Source: JAZNUH01 sp045592225
Lineage (GTDB): Bacteria; Bacillota; Clostridia; UMGS1883; UMGS1540
NCBI GenBank assembly: GCA_045592225.1
Contig: JAZNUH010000029.1
Location: 1 to 5,540 of the forward strand
Direction of reading: 5' to 3'
DNA length: 5,540 nucleotides
Under the pieces are notes generated by a model. It was not told the DNA's origin and made no database searches. It saw only the letters and a list, made by a program, of their open reading frames with translations. The position numbers were made by a program, and so were the translations under genes. Each line of letters opens with the position of its first letter. The first letter of the stretch is position 1. Shown piece after piece: positions 1 through 5,456 of this stretch.

Positions 1-666
1 CCCCTGTTTGTCGGACTCGGTGGGTTCGGTTATCTTGTAATGCTTGTGTCCGCATACGTTCCCGCACTTTCCTATGTCGCCTGCATACTCATTGGATTCG
101 GTATGACGGTATGTATGCTCGCTCCGCTTTACGGTGTGCCGATTATGAAAGCCTATCCGTCAAGATACGTAGCCTCCGCAATCATTGGGCTTGCCATCAC
201 GGCGGCTCTTATCCATGCGGTTATTGCCGAGATGTTCCTGGGTGCGCCTATCGCGCTGTATATCTTTTACGCCGTGGTTATGGCGGTGCTTGTGCTCGTG
301 TTTACGCAGGTCGAGCCGTTTTTGATGTTTGCACTGCGTAAAAGGATTACCGACGGAGACGTTACCTCAGAGAGTGACGGCAATAGCAAGGTGCCTGAGC
401 AGGGAGTGCTGACCGCAGAGTCGGTTAATAGCATTTATAAAGATGTTGTTAGCGAAGACCACCTGAAAGTTCTTTCCAAGCGCGAGAGAGAAGTTGCGGA
501 ATTGATTTGTCTTGGCTACAGCAATGCCGACATTGCGAAAATGCTTTTTATTTCTGAGCATACCGTAAAAGACCACACAAAGAAAATCTATCCCAAAATG
601 GGTGTTCACAGCCGTTTTGAGCTTGCAACACTTGTAAACAAACAACGTGCAAACCATAACGAATAA
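1..666 (+). CDS. Membrane-anchored LuxR-family transcriptional regulator (5' end outside window)
   Basis: The frame is open from base 1, so the ATG at 40 is probably internal and the protein begins upstream. The visible part has three hydrophobic segments (residues about 8-33, 43-65 and 68-92, counted from the ATG at 40), then a polar linker rich in Glu, Ser and Asp (about 103-143). It ends in a LuxR/GerE helix-turn-helix (about 144-200) with the family's LSKREREVAELICLGYSN opening, the ISEHTVKDH recognition helix and the IYPKMGVHSR ending. The layout is that of regulators in which a multi-spanning membrane domain, often resembling a transporter, is fused to a C-terminal DNA-binding domain. 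Such a protein would sense something at or in the membrane and act on DNA at the inner face. No receiver domain is seen. The XRE gene follows after 12 bases, so they are probably co-transcribed. Signal and targets are unknown. The family call is firm; the N-terminal half is not visible. Confidence 0.9.
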   Translation, partial: PLFVGLGGFGYLVMLVSAYVPALSYVACILIGFGMTVCMLAPLYGVPIMKAYPSRYVASAIIGLAITAALIHAVIAEMFLGAPIALYIFYAVVMAVLVLVFTQVEPFLMFALRKRITDGDVTSESDGNSKVPEQGVLTAESVNSIYKDVVSEDHLKVLSKREREVAELICLGYSNADIAKMLFISEHTVKDHTKKIYPKMGVHSRFELATLVNKQRANHNE

Positions 667-678
667 AGGAGGAGTTTT

Positions 679-891
679 ATGACACTTGCAGACAGACTGA
701 ATAAAATAATTGATGAACAGGGCCTTACAAAAAGAGCGTTTGCAAAAACCTTGGGTGTCAGCGAAAACTACATCTATCAGCTCACAGGAAGCCAAGAAAA
801 GCTGACCACCATATCCGAAACTCTTGCAAAGCTCATCGCCCTTGAATTTGGATATGATAAAGATTGGATTATATACGGCGATAAAAACTGA
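679..891 (+). CDS. Small XRE/Cro-type helix-turn-helix protein
   Basis: This 70-residue protein is almost entirely a Cro/C1-type DNA-binding domain. TLADRLNKIIDEQGLTKRAF forms the first two helices, AKTLGVSENYIYQLTG the turn and recognition helix, and a further helix (SETLAKLIALEFG) follows. It ends in YDKDWIIYGDKN, which resembles the W-[IL]-x-x-G-[DE] ending common after the fourth or fifth helix of phage-repressor-like regulators. No ligand-binding or dimerisation domain follows, so it is a stand-alone domain. The start is fixed by a near-ideal AGGAGG at 667-672, six bases before the ATG and touching the stop of the LuxR gene. The two are therefore very likely one transcript, with possible translational coupling. 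It could regulate its own operon or antagonise the LuxR protein; neither can be read from the sequence. No phage genes are seen nearby. Confidence 0.85.
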   Translation: MTLADRLNKIIDEQGLTKRAFAKTLGVSENYIYQLTGSQEKLTTISETLAKLIALEFGYDKDWIIYGDKN

Positions 892-902
892 AATATATGA
901 TG

Positions 903-940
903 AAAGCCTCCGAGGATTTCTCCACGGAGGCTTTGTTTCT
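903..940 (+). terminator. Rho-independent terminator of the regulator pair, possibly bidirectional
   Basis: A 10-base-pair stem, AAAGCCTCCG (903-912) with CGGAGGCTTT (925-934), continues past an A/A mismatch into GGA/TCC around a TTTC loop. It is followed on the + strand by TTTGTTTCTCT. It lies 11 bases after the stop of the XRE gene. The same hairpin lies 64 bases beyond the stop of the convergent spore-protein gene. On that strand its T-tract is poorer (TTTCATCATATATTT), so termination there is possible but weaker. Confidence 0.85.
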
Positions 941-998
941 CTCTCAATCGGCTTTTTTCGGAAACATCCTTTTGAGAAGCACGCCTTAGGGTCTTTTT

Positions 999-1163
999 TT
1001 ACTGTGTTGCCTTGTTTGCAATTTCAATAGCCTTTGTTACAATGTTACCGCAATCGCGGGATGAAACTGAACCCCAGCCGCCATCCTTCTGCACCATGTC
1101 ATATACGCCTAATTCCTTTGCGATTTCCTGCTTGAGTTTTTCGTTCATAACTTTTCTGCTCAT
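999..1163 (-). CDS. Small acid-soluble spore protein, alpha/beta type (SspF-like)
   Basis: This 54-residue reading frame is short enough to be missed by gene finders with a length cut-off. It opens with MSRKVMNEKLKQEIAKELGV, continues with YDMVQKDGGWGSVSSRDCGN and ends with IVTKAIEIANKATQ. It matches in order the pattern of the SspF group of alpha/beta SASPs as I recall it: an LKxEIAKELGxYDxV block, a GGWG turn, an SRDxGN motif and a [MI]VxKAIEIA helix. Family members bind and protect forespore DNA. The EIAKELG stretch (residues 13-19) resembles the region cut by the germination protease GPR. The start is set by GGAGG at 1173-1169, five bases before the ATG. It lies 72 bases downstream of ypeB on the same strand with no terminator between, so the two are probably co-transcribed. 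Cys38 within the SRDCGN motif replaces the usual small residue. sspF is the nearest Bacillus name, but orthology is not shown. Confidence 0.88.
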   Translation of the reverse strand: MSRKVMNEKLKQEIAKELGVYDMVQKDGGWGSVSSRDCGNIVTKAIEIANKATQ

Positions 1164-1235
1164 AATAACCTCCGTTTAAATCACCTGTCAGCCACGAGGT
1201 TATTGTACCCGCTGTGTGTTTAAATATTTGATGTG

Positions 1236-2624
1236 TTATATGGTAAGAGTTCCGTACTCTGACACAAGCAGCATAAGAACATCTTCTTCCTTGCCTGTCT
1301 CTGCGTTTATATATATGAGAAATGTGTTGTCACCGAGTGTAGCTTTAAATTCATAGCATAAAATTTCGCTTGCAAAATCAGTCGGAATATAACAAAGCTT
1401 GCCTGTCCCTTCGGCAGATACCACGGGAGAAAGCTTTGTTCGTGCCTGCTGCTCGCTTAAAATGTTACTGCTTATATTACGTTTATGGTGGTTTGAAATA
1501 TATCCGCTGCATTCAATGCCGAGGATTTCACCTGTATCAAGTGCTACCTTTATTTTAATAAGGTCAGGGTATGCTATGACATTTTCCTGAACATAGGCGA
1601 AGTTAATTGTAGCAATATTTGAACGTATTTCGTAGTAGCTTTCCTTCATTGATTTTATACCCAGAGAAACAAGACAGGCGTTTGCTTTGGCAATAGCCTC
1701 TTTGATGGAAATTTTTTCTTCGGGGACAAATCTTGTGTCAAGCATCCAGGAGAGAGCACCGCCCAATTTTGTTATTTCAACGGTAATCATTCTGTTTTTG
1801 TCTTTTGGGTCGGGTTGTACGGAAAAAGCATAGCAAGGTACCTTGCCGCCCGTTTCTTCAATAAAATTAATTTCACCGGCGCGCTCGCGACCTACAATTT
1901 CAGCACAGCGCTCCTGTGCCTGCTCGCGGGTGATTTCCTTTGCACCGTCGATAAGACGTGGGACAGCAGTTTCAACGTGTTCGGAAAATGGGCCGTCATA
2001 TATAAGTGAAGGGTAGTCCTGAAAGTGTTGCTCCACATTTTCCATTTCTGATGCCATAACCCTGTCGGTTTTTGAAAAAAGAGATTTTGTGCCTTCAATG
2101 TCACCAAAGCATACAGCCTTTGATGAAAGCTCATCCTGGATTTTAACGAGTGAATCATTAAGAGTTCCTGCATAAGACGAAAGCTGTGCAAGAGATTTGC
2201 GTTCTTCAGCGGTCAGGGTGCCGCCGCTTAAATGCTTGATTGCCATGCTGTGTGTAAAATCACCAACCTGTGCGAGGAACTTGGAAGTGTTTTTCAAATC
2301 CGTCTGACTTATGGGGAGCTGTCCAAGGTTTGCTGCTGCAAATGCAGAACGCGAATTTATTTCATTTGCAAGCTCTACAAGGCTTCGCGGGTCGGTTACA
2401 ACCGCACTTTTTGCAAGAGAGGTTTCAATATTATTTACATATTGTACAAGCTCGCTGAATGAACGGTGATACTGGTTTTCCAAAAGAAGCCTGTAATCAG
2501 CCGCTCTTTTAAACTGGTAAACCGATACGGCGCACAAAAGGGCTATGGCAACCAGTACTATACTATACATGTGCCTGTCTGAAAGTCTTTTTTTGAAATC
2601 AATAAGTTTTTCTCTTATTTTCAT
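1236..2624 (-). CDS. ypeB: Spore germination protein YpeB
   Basis: This 462-residue protein has a short basic N-terminus, one membrane segment (about residues 19-36) and a mostly helical region (about 40-205). The signature SLIYDGPFSEHVE (206-218), which I recognise from YpeB, follows. Three PepSY-like (YPEB) repeats come next at about 231-300, 305-372 and 390-452, each with an ALDTGEILG- or INAETGKEE-like strand. The length is close to that of Bacillus YpeB (about 450). In Bacillus, YpeB is made in the forespore and is needed for the presence and stability of the cortex-lytic enzyme SleB in the dormant spore. It would sit anchored in the inner spore membrane facing the cortex. AGGAGG at 2634-2629 lies four bases before the ATG. 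The usual partner sleB is not upstream: the next gene there is divergent. The SASP gene follows on the same strand. A SigG-like promoter lies just upstream. Confidence 0.93.
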   Translation of the reverse strand: MKIREKLIDFKKRLSDRHMYSIVLVAIALLCAVSVYQFKRAADYRLLLENQYHRSFSELVQYVNNIETSLAKSAVVTDPRSLVELANEINSRSAFAAANLGQLPISQTDLKNTSKFLAQVGDFTHSMAIKHLSGGTLTAEERKSLAQLSSYAGTLNDSLVKIQDELSSKAVCFGDIEGTKSLFSKTDRVMASEMENVEQHFQDYPSLIYDGPFSEHVETAVPRLIDGAKEITREQAQERCAEIVGRERAGEINFIEETGGKVPCYAFSVQPDPKDKNRMITVEITKLGGALSWMLDTRFVPEEKISIKEAIAKANACLVSLGIKSMKESYYEIRSNIATINFAYVQENVIAYPDLIKIKVALDTGEILGIECSGYISNHHKRNISSNILSEQQARTKLSPVVSAEGTGKLCYIPTDFASEILCYEFKATLGDNTFLIYINAETGKEEDVLMLLVSEYGTLTI

Positions 2625-2651
2625 AATGCCTCCTGAATATGTTTATACAGT

Positions 2652-2680
2652 TATTATTTCATAGGGGAGATAAGATATGC
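2652..2680 (-). promoter_or_regulatory. Candidate forespore (SigG/SigF-type) promoter for ypeB
   Basis: On the - strand, GCATA (2680-2676) fits the -35 of SigF/SigG promoters. After a 17-base spacer, AATAATA (2658-2652) differs from the SigG -10 consensus CATWMTA by one base. Transcription would begin near 2645, leaving about 20 untranslated bases that contain the ribosome binding site. This fits the forespore expression known for ypeB in Bacillus. Assignment is by eye only; SigF and SigG sites overlap. Confidence 0.55.
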
Positions 2681-2714
2681 TTCATAAATTTAGTTTTTTT
2701 ACTATTTTTTTCAA

Positions 2715-2744
2715 TGAGTATTATAAGCATAGGCGAGCATAATA
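2715..2744 (+). promoter_or_regulatory. Candidate SigG-type promoter for the CBS-domain gene
   Basis: TGAGTA (2715-2720) is one base from the TGMATA form of the SigG -35. After 17 bases comes CATAATA (2738-2744), an exact fit to the -10 consensus CATWMTA. The expected start is near 2751, about 14 bases before the ribosome binding site at 2765. I saw no competing SigA promoter in the interval. SigE and SigK fit less well because their CATA-N3-TA or -T spacing is not met. Confidence 0.55.
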
Positions 2745-2764
2745 GTAACGTGACAAGTCACAAT

Positions 2765-2769
2765 GGAGG
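2765..2769 (+). promoter_or_regulatory. Ribosome binding site that decides the start of the CBS gene
   Basis: GGAGG overlaps the last base of an in-frame ATG at 2763 and lies five bases before a second in-frame ATG at 2775. A ribosome bound here would start at 2775, so the longer form beginning MEAVM is unlikely. Confidence 0.85.
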
Positions 2770-2774
2770 CTGTA

Positions 2775-3218
2775 ATGAAGATAAAAGAAGTTATGACAGA
2801 CCCGGCGATTGTAGTGTCGGAAGATACAACAATTGAAGAAACGGCAAAGGTAATGCGCAGGTATAACATAGGTTCACTTCCTGTAGTAAATGAAAGGGAT
2901 GAGCTTTGCGGTATAGTAACCGACAGGGATATTGTTATACGAAATATAGCAAGAGGGCTGGATCCTAAAATCCATAAAGTCGGAGAAATTATGACCCGTA
3001 ATGTTGTAGTTGCAAATCCTGAAACAGACACTGTCAATGCGGCAGTGATTATGTCAAAGGATAAGGTCAGAAGACTTCCTGTTCTGGAAAAAAACAGAGT
3101 AGTAGGTGTTGTGGCACTTGGAGATTTGGCGGTATGTAATAATTTTATGTACGAAACAGGCAAGACACTGTGTGAAATTTCCGAAGGATGCTGCAGCGGT
3201 TTTCCGCAGACACATTAA
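2775..3218 (+). CDS. Two-CBS-domain protein, possibly forespore-expressed
   Basis: This 147-residue soluble protein is made of a tandem CBS pair (Bateman module) with nothing fused to it. CBS1 spans about residues 1-58 (VMTDPAIVVSEDTTIEETA, IGSLPVV, GIVTDRDIV). CBS2 spans about 71-122 (IMTRNVVVANPETDTVNAA, VRRLPVLE, GVVALGDLA). Such pairs bind adenine nucleotides or related ligands in the cleft between the domains; the (S/T)DRDI-type motif in CBS1 is typical of a ribose/phosphate contact. The output partner cannot be told. After CBS2 comes a short tail with Cys133, Cys139 and Cys140. The start at 2775 is chosen because of the ribosome binding site at 2765-2769. It is transcribed away from ypeB from a SigG-like promoter, suggesting forespore production. 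I recall Bacillus two-CBS proteins such as YhcV being in sporulation regulons, which would agree. The domain call is firm and the role is unknown. Confidence 0.88.
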   Translation: MKIKEVMTDPAIVVSEDTTIEETAKVMRRYNIGSLPVVNERDELCGIVTDRDIVIRNIARGLDPKIHKVGEIMTRNVVVANPETDTVNAAVIMSKDKVRRLPVLEKNRVVGVVALGDLAVCNNFMYETGKTLCEISEGCCSGFPQTH

Positions 3219-3235
3219 AATATTGCCGTTAAAAA

Positions 3236-3275
3236 GGGCTGTAAGAGAAAATCTTACAGCCTCTTTTCTATTTTT
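3236..3275 (+). terminator. Rho-independent terminator of the CBS gene
   Basis: A perfect 10-base-pair stem, GGCTGTAAGA (3237-3246) and TCTTACAGCC (3252-3261), closes a GAAAA loop. It is followed by TCTTTTCTATTTTT and preceded by an A-run. It starts 18 bases after the stop codon. Confidence 0.9.
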
Positions 3276-3280
3276 GGACA

Positions 3281-3304
3281 AAAAAGCAAAAATTTTTGCT
3301 TTTT
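3281..3304. repeat. Perfect 24-base A/T-rich palindrome
   Basis: AAAAAGCAAAAA (3281-3292) is followed directly by its reverse complement TTTTTGCTTTTT (3293-3304). It sits between the terminator of the CBS gene and the -35 element of pckG, ending 13 bases before that element. It may be a back-up terminator, a bent A-tract upstream of the promoter, or an operator. Confidence 0.75.
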
Positions 3305-3317
3305 CTCAAAAAAAGGC

Positions 3318-3346
3318 TTGCAATTTTACAACTTTAATAGTATAGT
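3318..3346 (+). promoter_or_regulatory. SigA-type promoter of pckG
   Basis: TTGCAA (3318-3323), a 17-base spacer, then TATAGT (3341-3346): each box is one or two bases from consensus with optimal spacing. A start near 3353 would give a leader of about 75 bases before the pckG start. Confidence 0.75.
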
Positions 3347-3364
3347 ATATGATAGAAAAGTTTG

Positions 3365-3378
3365 TGAAAGCTATAACA
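3365..3378 (+). promoter_or_regulatory. Catabolite-responsive element (cre)-like site in the pckG leader
   Basis: TGAAAGCTATAACA agrees with the Bacillus CcpA consensus TGWAANCGNTNWCA at every defined position but one (T for the central G). It lies about 12-25 bases downstream of the predicted transcription start, where a bound CcpA would block RNA polymerase. This suggests repression of pckG when preferred sugars are available. CcpA binding is inferred, not shown. Confidence 0.5.
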
Positions 3379-3414
3379 ATCCTGTTAATAATTGCTTTGC
3401 AAAATAACATACAA

Positions 3415-3419
3415 GGAGG
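3415..3419 (+). promoter_or_regulatory. Ribosome binding site of pckG
   Basis: AAGGAGG ends at 3419, eight bases before the ATG at 3428 and eleven before a second ATG at 3431. The site rules out an in-frame TTG at 3392, which lies upstream of it within the leader. Confidence 0.85.
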
Positions 3420-3427
3420 AATTTATT

Positions 3428-5194
3428 ATGATGACAACAAATCAGAAACTTCTCAATTGGATTGACGAAATGAAAGCCCTGACCAAACCCGCAAACGTAG
3501 TTTGGATAGACGGTAGCGAGGAACAGCTTGAAGCACTGCGCGCAGAAGCGGTTGCTACAGGTGAAATGATTAAGCTTAATCAGGAAAAGCTTCCCGGCTG
3601 CTACTATCACAGAACTGCAGTAAACGATGTTGCCAGAGTTGAAGACAGAACATTTATCTGTACTCCCACAGAGGAAGAAGCAGGTCCTATAAATAACTGG
3701 ATGGCACCCGAAGAAATGTATGCAAAACTCAATGCTCTGTATGACGGTTCTATGGAAGGAAGAACAATGTACGTTATTCCTTATTCCATGGGTCCTGTTG
3801 GTTCACCCTTCTCCAAAATCGGTGTTGAGCTGACAGACAGTATCTATGTTGTACTTAACATGGATATTATGACAAGAGTCGGCAAGGCTGTACTCGATCA
3901 GATTAAAGGTGACGATTTCACAAAGTGTCTGCACGCTAAAAAGGATGTAAATCCCGACGAAAGATACATCGTTCACTTCCCCCAGGACAACACAATTATG
4001 TCCATTAATTCCGCTTACGGCGGCAACGTTCTTCTCGGTAAAAAGTGCTTTGCACTGAGAATAGCTTCTTATCTCGGTAAGAAGGAAGGCTGGATGGCTG
4101 AACATATGCTCATTCTGGGTCTTGAAAATCCCCAGGGTGAAGTTAAATACATTGCTGCTGCATTCCCCAGCGCTTGTGGTAAGACAAACCTGGCAATGCT
4201 CATTCCTCCTGCATATCTTAAGGAAAAAGGCTACAAGGTATGGACAGTTGGTGACGATATTGCATGGCTGAGAATAGGTGCTGACGGCAGACTTTATGCA
4301 ATCAACCCCGAAGCAGGTTTCTTCGGCGTTGCTCCCGGCACAAGCGAAAAGACAAACTTCAACGCTCTCCAGTCTACAAAGAAGGGTACAATCTTTACAA
4401 ACGTTGCTATCAATAATGATGATATGACAGTTTGGTGGGAAGGTCTGGACAAGAATCCTCCCGAAAACTGCACAGAATGGACAGGAAAACAGGTTAACGG
4501 CAAAACATTTGAAGGCAACCTGGCTCATCCCAACTCCAGATTTACAGCTCCTGCTGTAAACTGCCCCTGCATTTCTTCTGAATTTGAAAATCCTGCAGGC
4601 GTACCCATTTCCGCTATCGTATTCGGTGGCAGACGTGCAAAGACAGCTCCCCTGGTATACCAGGCAAGAGATTGGGAACACGGTGTATTCGTTGGTGCTA
4701 CAATGGCATCTGACACAACTGCTGCAGCCGCAGGTGCTGTAGGTGTTGTAAGACGTGACCCCATGGCTATGAAGCCCTTCGTTGGCTACAATATGGCTGA
4801 CTACTTTGGTCACTGGATTGACATGGGTAAGAAGATGGATCCTGAAAAGGCTCCTAAGATTTTCCATGTTAACTGGTTTAGAAAAGATGATGAAGGTAAC
4901 TTCCTGTGGCCCGGATTTGGCGACAATATGAGAGTTCTCCTTTGGATTTTAGACCGTTGCGCAGGTAAGGCAGATGCAGTTGAAAGCCCCATTGGTCTGC
5001 TGCCCACACCTGCTGACATCGACACAACAGATCTCGATGTTACAGCAGAACAGCTTAACGAACTTCTCAGCGTTGACAAGGCTGTATGGAGAGAAGATAT
5101 TGCTGATCAGGAAAAATACTTTGCACAGTTTGGTGACAGACTGCCTGCTGAAATTAAAAAGCAGCTCGAGGAAATCAAGGCAAGAATGGCGTAA
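3428..5194 (+). CDS. pckG: Phosphoenolpyruvate carboxykinase, GTP-dependent (EC 4.1.1.32)
   Basis: This 588-residue cytosolic enzyme interconverts oxaloacetate plus GTP with PEP, CO2 and GDP. Motifs in order: the AYGGNVLLGKKCFALR substrate block (residues 196-211); the P-loop FPSACGKTN (246-254) with the mobile-loop Cys250 and Lys252; the metal-binding VGDDIAW (274-280); FGGRRAKTAPL (399-409); and NWFRK to FLWPGFGDN (482-500). Phe484, Phe492, Phe497 and Asn500 match the residues that hold guanine in the rat enzyme (Phe517, 525, 530, Asn533), so the nucleotide is GTP/GDP rather than ATP. The length is usual for the family (about 590-620) and the C-terminal region is complete. The gene stands alone between its own promoter and terminator. 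In fermenting clostridia such as Acetivibrio thermocellus the GTP form works mainly from PEP to oxaloacetate; in others it serves gluconeogenesis. A cre-like site suggests catabolite control. The start could equally be 3431 (second Met). Confidence 0.97.
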   Translation: MMTTNQKLLNWIDEMKALTKPANVVWIDGSEEQLEALRAEAVATGEMIKLNQEKLPGCYYHRTAVNDVARVEDRTFICTPTEEEAGPINNWMAPEEMYAKLNALYDGSMEGRTMYVIPYSMGPVGSPFSKIGVELTDSIYVVLNMDIMTRVGKAVLDQIKGDDFTKCLHAKKDVNPDERYIVHFPQDNTIMSINSAYGGNVLLGKKCFALRIASYLGKKEGWMAEHMLILGLENPQGEVKYIAAAFPSACGKTNLAMLIPPAYLKEKGYKVWTVGDDIAWLRIGADGRLYAINPEAGFFGVAPGTSEKTNFNALQSTKKGTIFTNVAINNDDMTVWWEGLDKNPPENCTEWTGKQVNGKTFEGNLAHPNSRFTAPAVNCPCISSEFENPAGVPISAIVFGGRRAKTAPLVYQARDWEHGVFVGATMASDTTAAAAGAVGVVRRDPMAMKPFVGYNMADYFGHWIDMGKKMDPEKAPKIFHVNWFRKDDEGNFLWPGFGDNMRVLLWILDRCAGKADAVESPIGLLPTPADIDTTDLDVTAEQLNELLSVDKAVWREDIADQEKYFAQFGDRLPAEIKKQLEEIKARMA

Positions 5195-5207
5195 TTGCAA
5201 AAACATT

Positions 5208-5239
5208 AAAGCTCCGCTTTTGCGGAGCTTTTTGTTTAT
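5208..5239 (+). terminator. Rho-independent terminator of pckG
   Basis: The stem AAAGCTCCGC (5208-5217) with GCGGAGCTTT (5222-5231) closes a TTTT loop and is followed by TTGTTTAT. It begins 13 bases after the stop codon. Confidence 0.93.
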
Positions 5240-5362
5240 AAAAAATGTGAAAAAATAACACAAATAATAGGGCGTGAAGTGAAAAAATTACAAATGATTA
5301 TTTATAATTTTCATTGCAAATTTTTCTACCACCCTTTAATAACTAAAAATGAGGCAATCTGC
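5240..5362. other. A/T-rich spacer with no recognisable gene
   Basis: This stretch between the pckG terminator and the next promoter is strongly A/T-rich. I see no reading frame with a ribosome binding site and no strong hairpin in it; only a weak A/T stem around 5293-5314 was noticed. Confidence 0.5.
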
Positions 5363-5392
5363 TTGACAATACATCGTGGGGTAGTGTAAAAT
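5363..5392 (+). promoter_or_regulatory. SigA-type promoter of the exported-protein gene
   Basis: TTGACA (5363-5368) is a perfect -35. After an 18-base spacer comes TAAAAT (5387-5392), one base from the -10 consensus and preceded by TG in the extended -10 position. Transcription would start near 5399, giving a leader of about 58 bases. Confidence 0.7.
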
Positions 5393-5406
5393 AATATCAA
5401 AATAAG

Positions 5407-5436
5407 TGTGCAAATTTGTCTTGACAAAAGTGCACA
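5407..5436. repeat. 30-base imperfect dyad in the leader of the exported-protein gene
   Basis: TGTGCAAATTTGTC (5407-5420), a central TT, then GACAAAAGTGCACA (5423-5436): 12 of 14 positions pair across the axis. It starts about eight bases after the predicted transcription start and ends ten bases before the ribosome binding site. That position suits an operator or a leader hairpin. It is not followed by a T-run, so it is not a terminator. Confidence 0.6.
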
Positions 5437-5456
5437 AAAGAAAGCGAGGAAACAAA

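Noticed and set aside
367..795. 142-codon open frame on the minus strand opposite the two regulators
   Set aside because: It spans both well-supported plus-strand genes and their ribosome binding site; no family features are seen.
1164..1235. Separate promoter for the spore-protein gene (TACAAT on the minus strand at about 1202-1207)
   Set aside because: The hexamer TACAAT fits a -10, but no acceptable -35 for SigA or SigG lies at the right distance. Read-through from ypeB is simpler.
2763..2774. ATG at 2763 as the start of the CBS gene
   Set aside because: It overlaps the GGAGG that serves the ATG at 2775 and has no ribosome binding site of its own.
3392..3427. Upstream TTG start extending pckG by 12 codons
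   Set aside because: The ribosome binding site at 3415-3419 would lie inside the coding sequence, and the extension is absent from the PEPCK pattern.
3803..4867. 354-codon open frame on the minus strand
   Set aside because: It lies wholly inside pckG in antisense, has no ribosome binding site or recognisable domain, and its cysteine- and serine-rich translation is typical of a shadow of a real gene.
5421..5426. Second TTGACA as a promoter for the exported-protein gene
   Set aside because: No -10 box lies 16-18 bases downstream; the region there is the ribosome binding site. The hexamer is part of the dyad.
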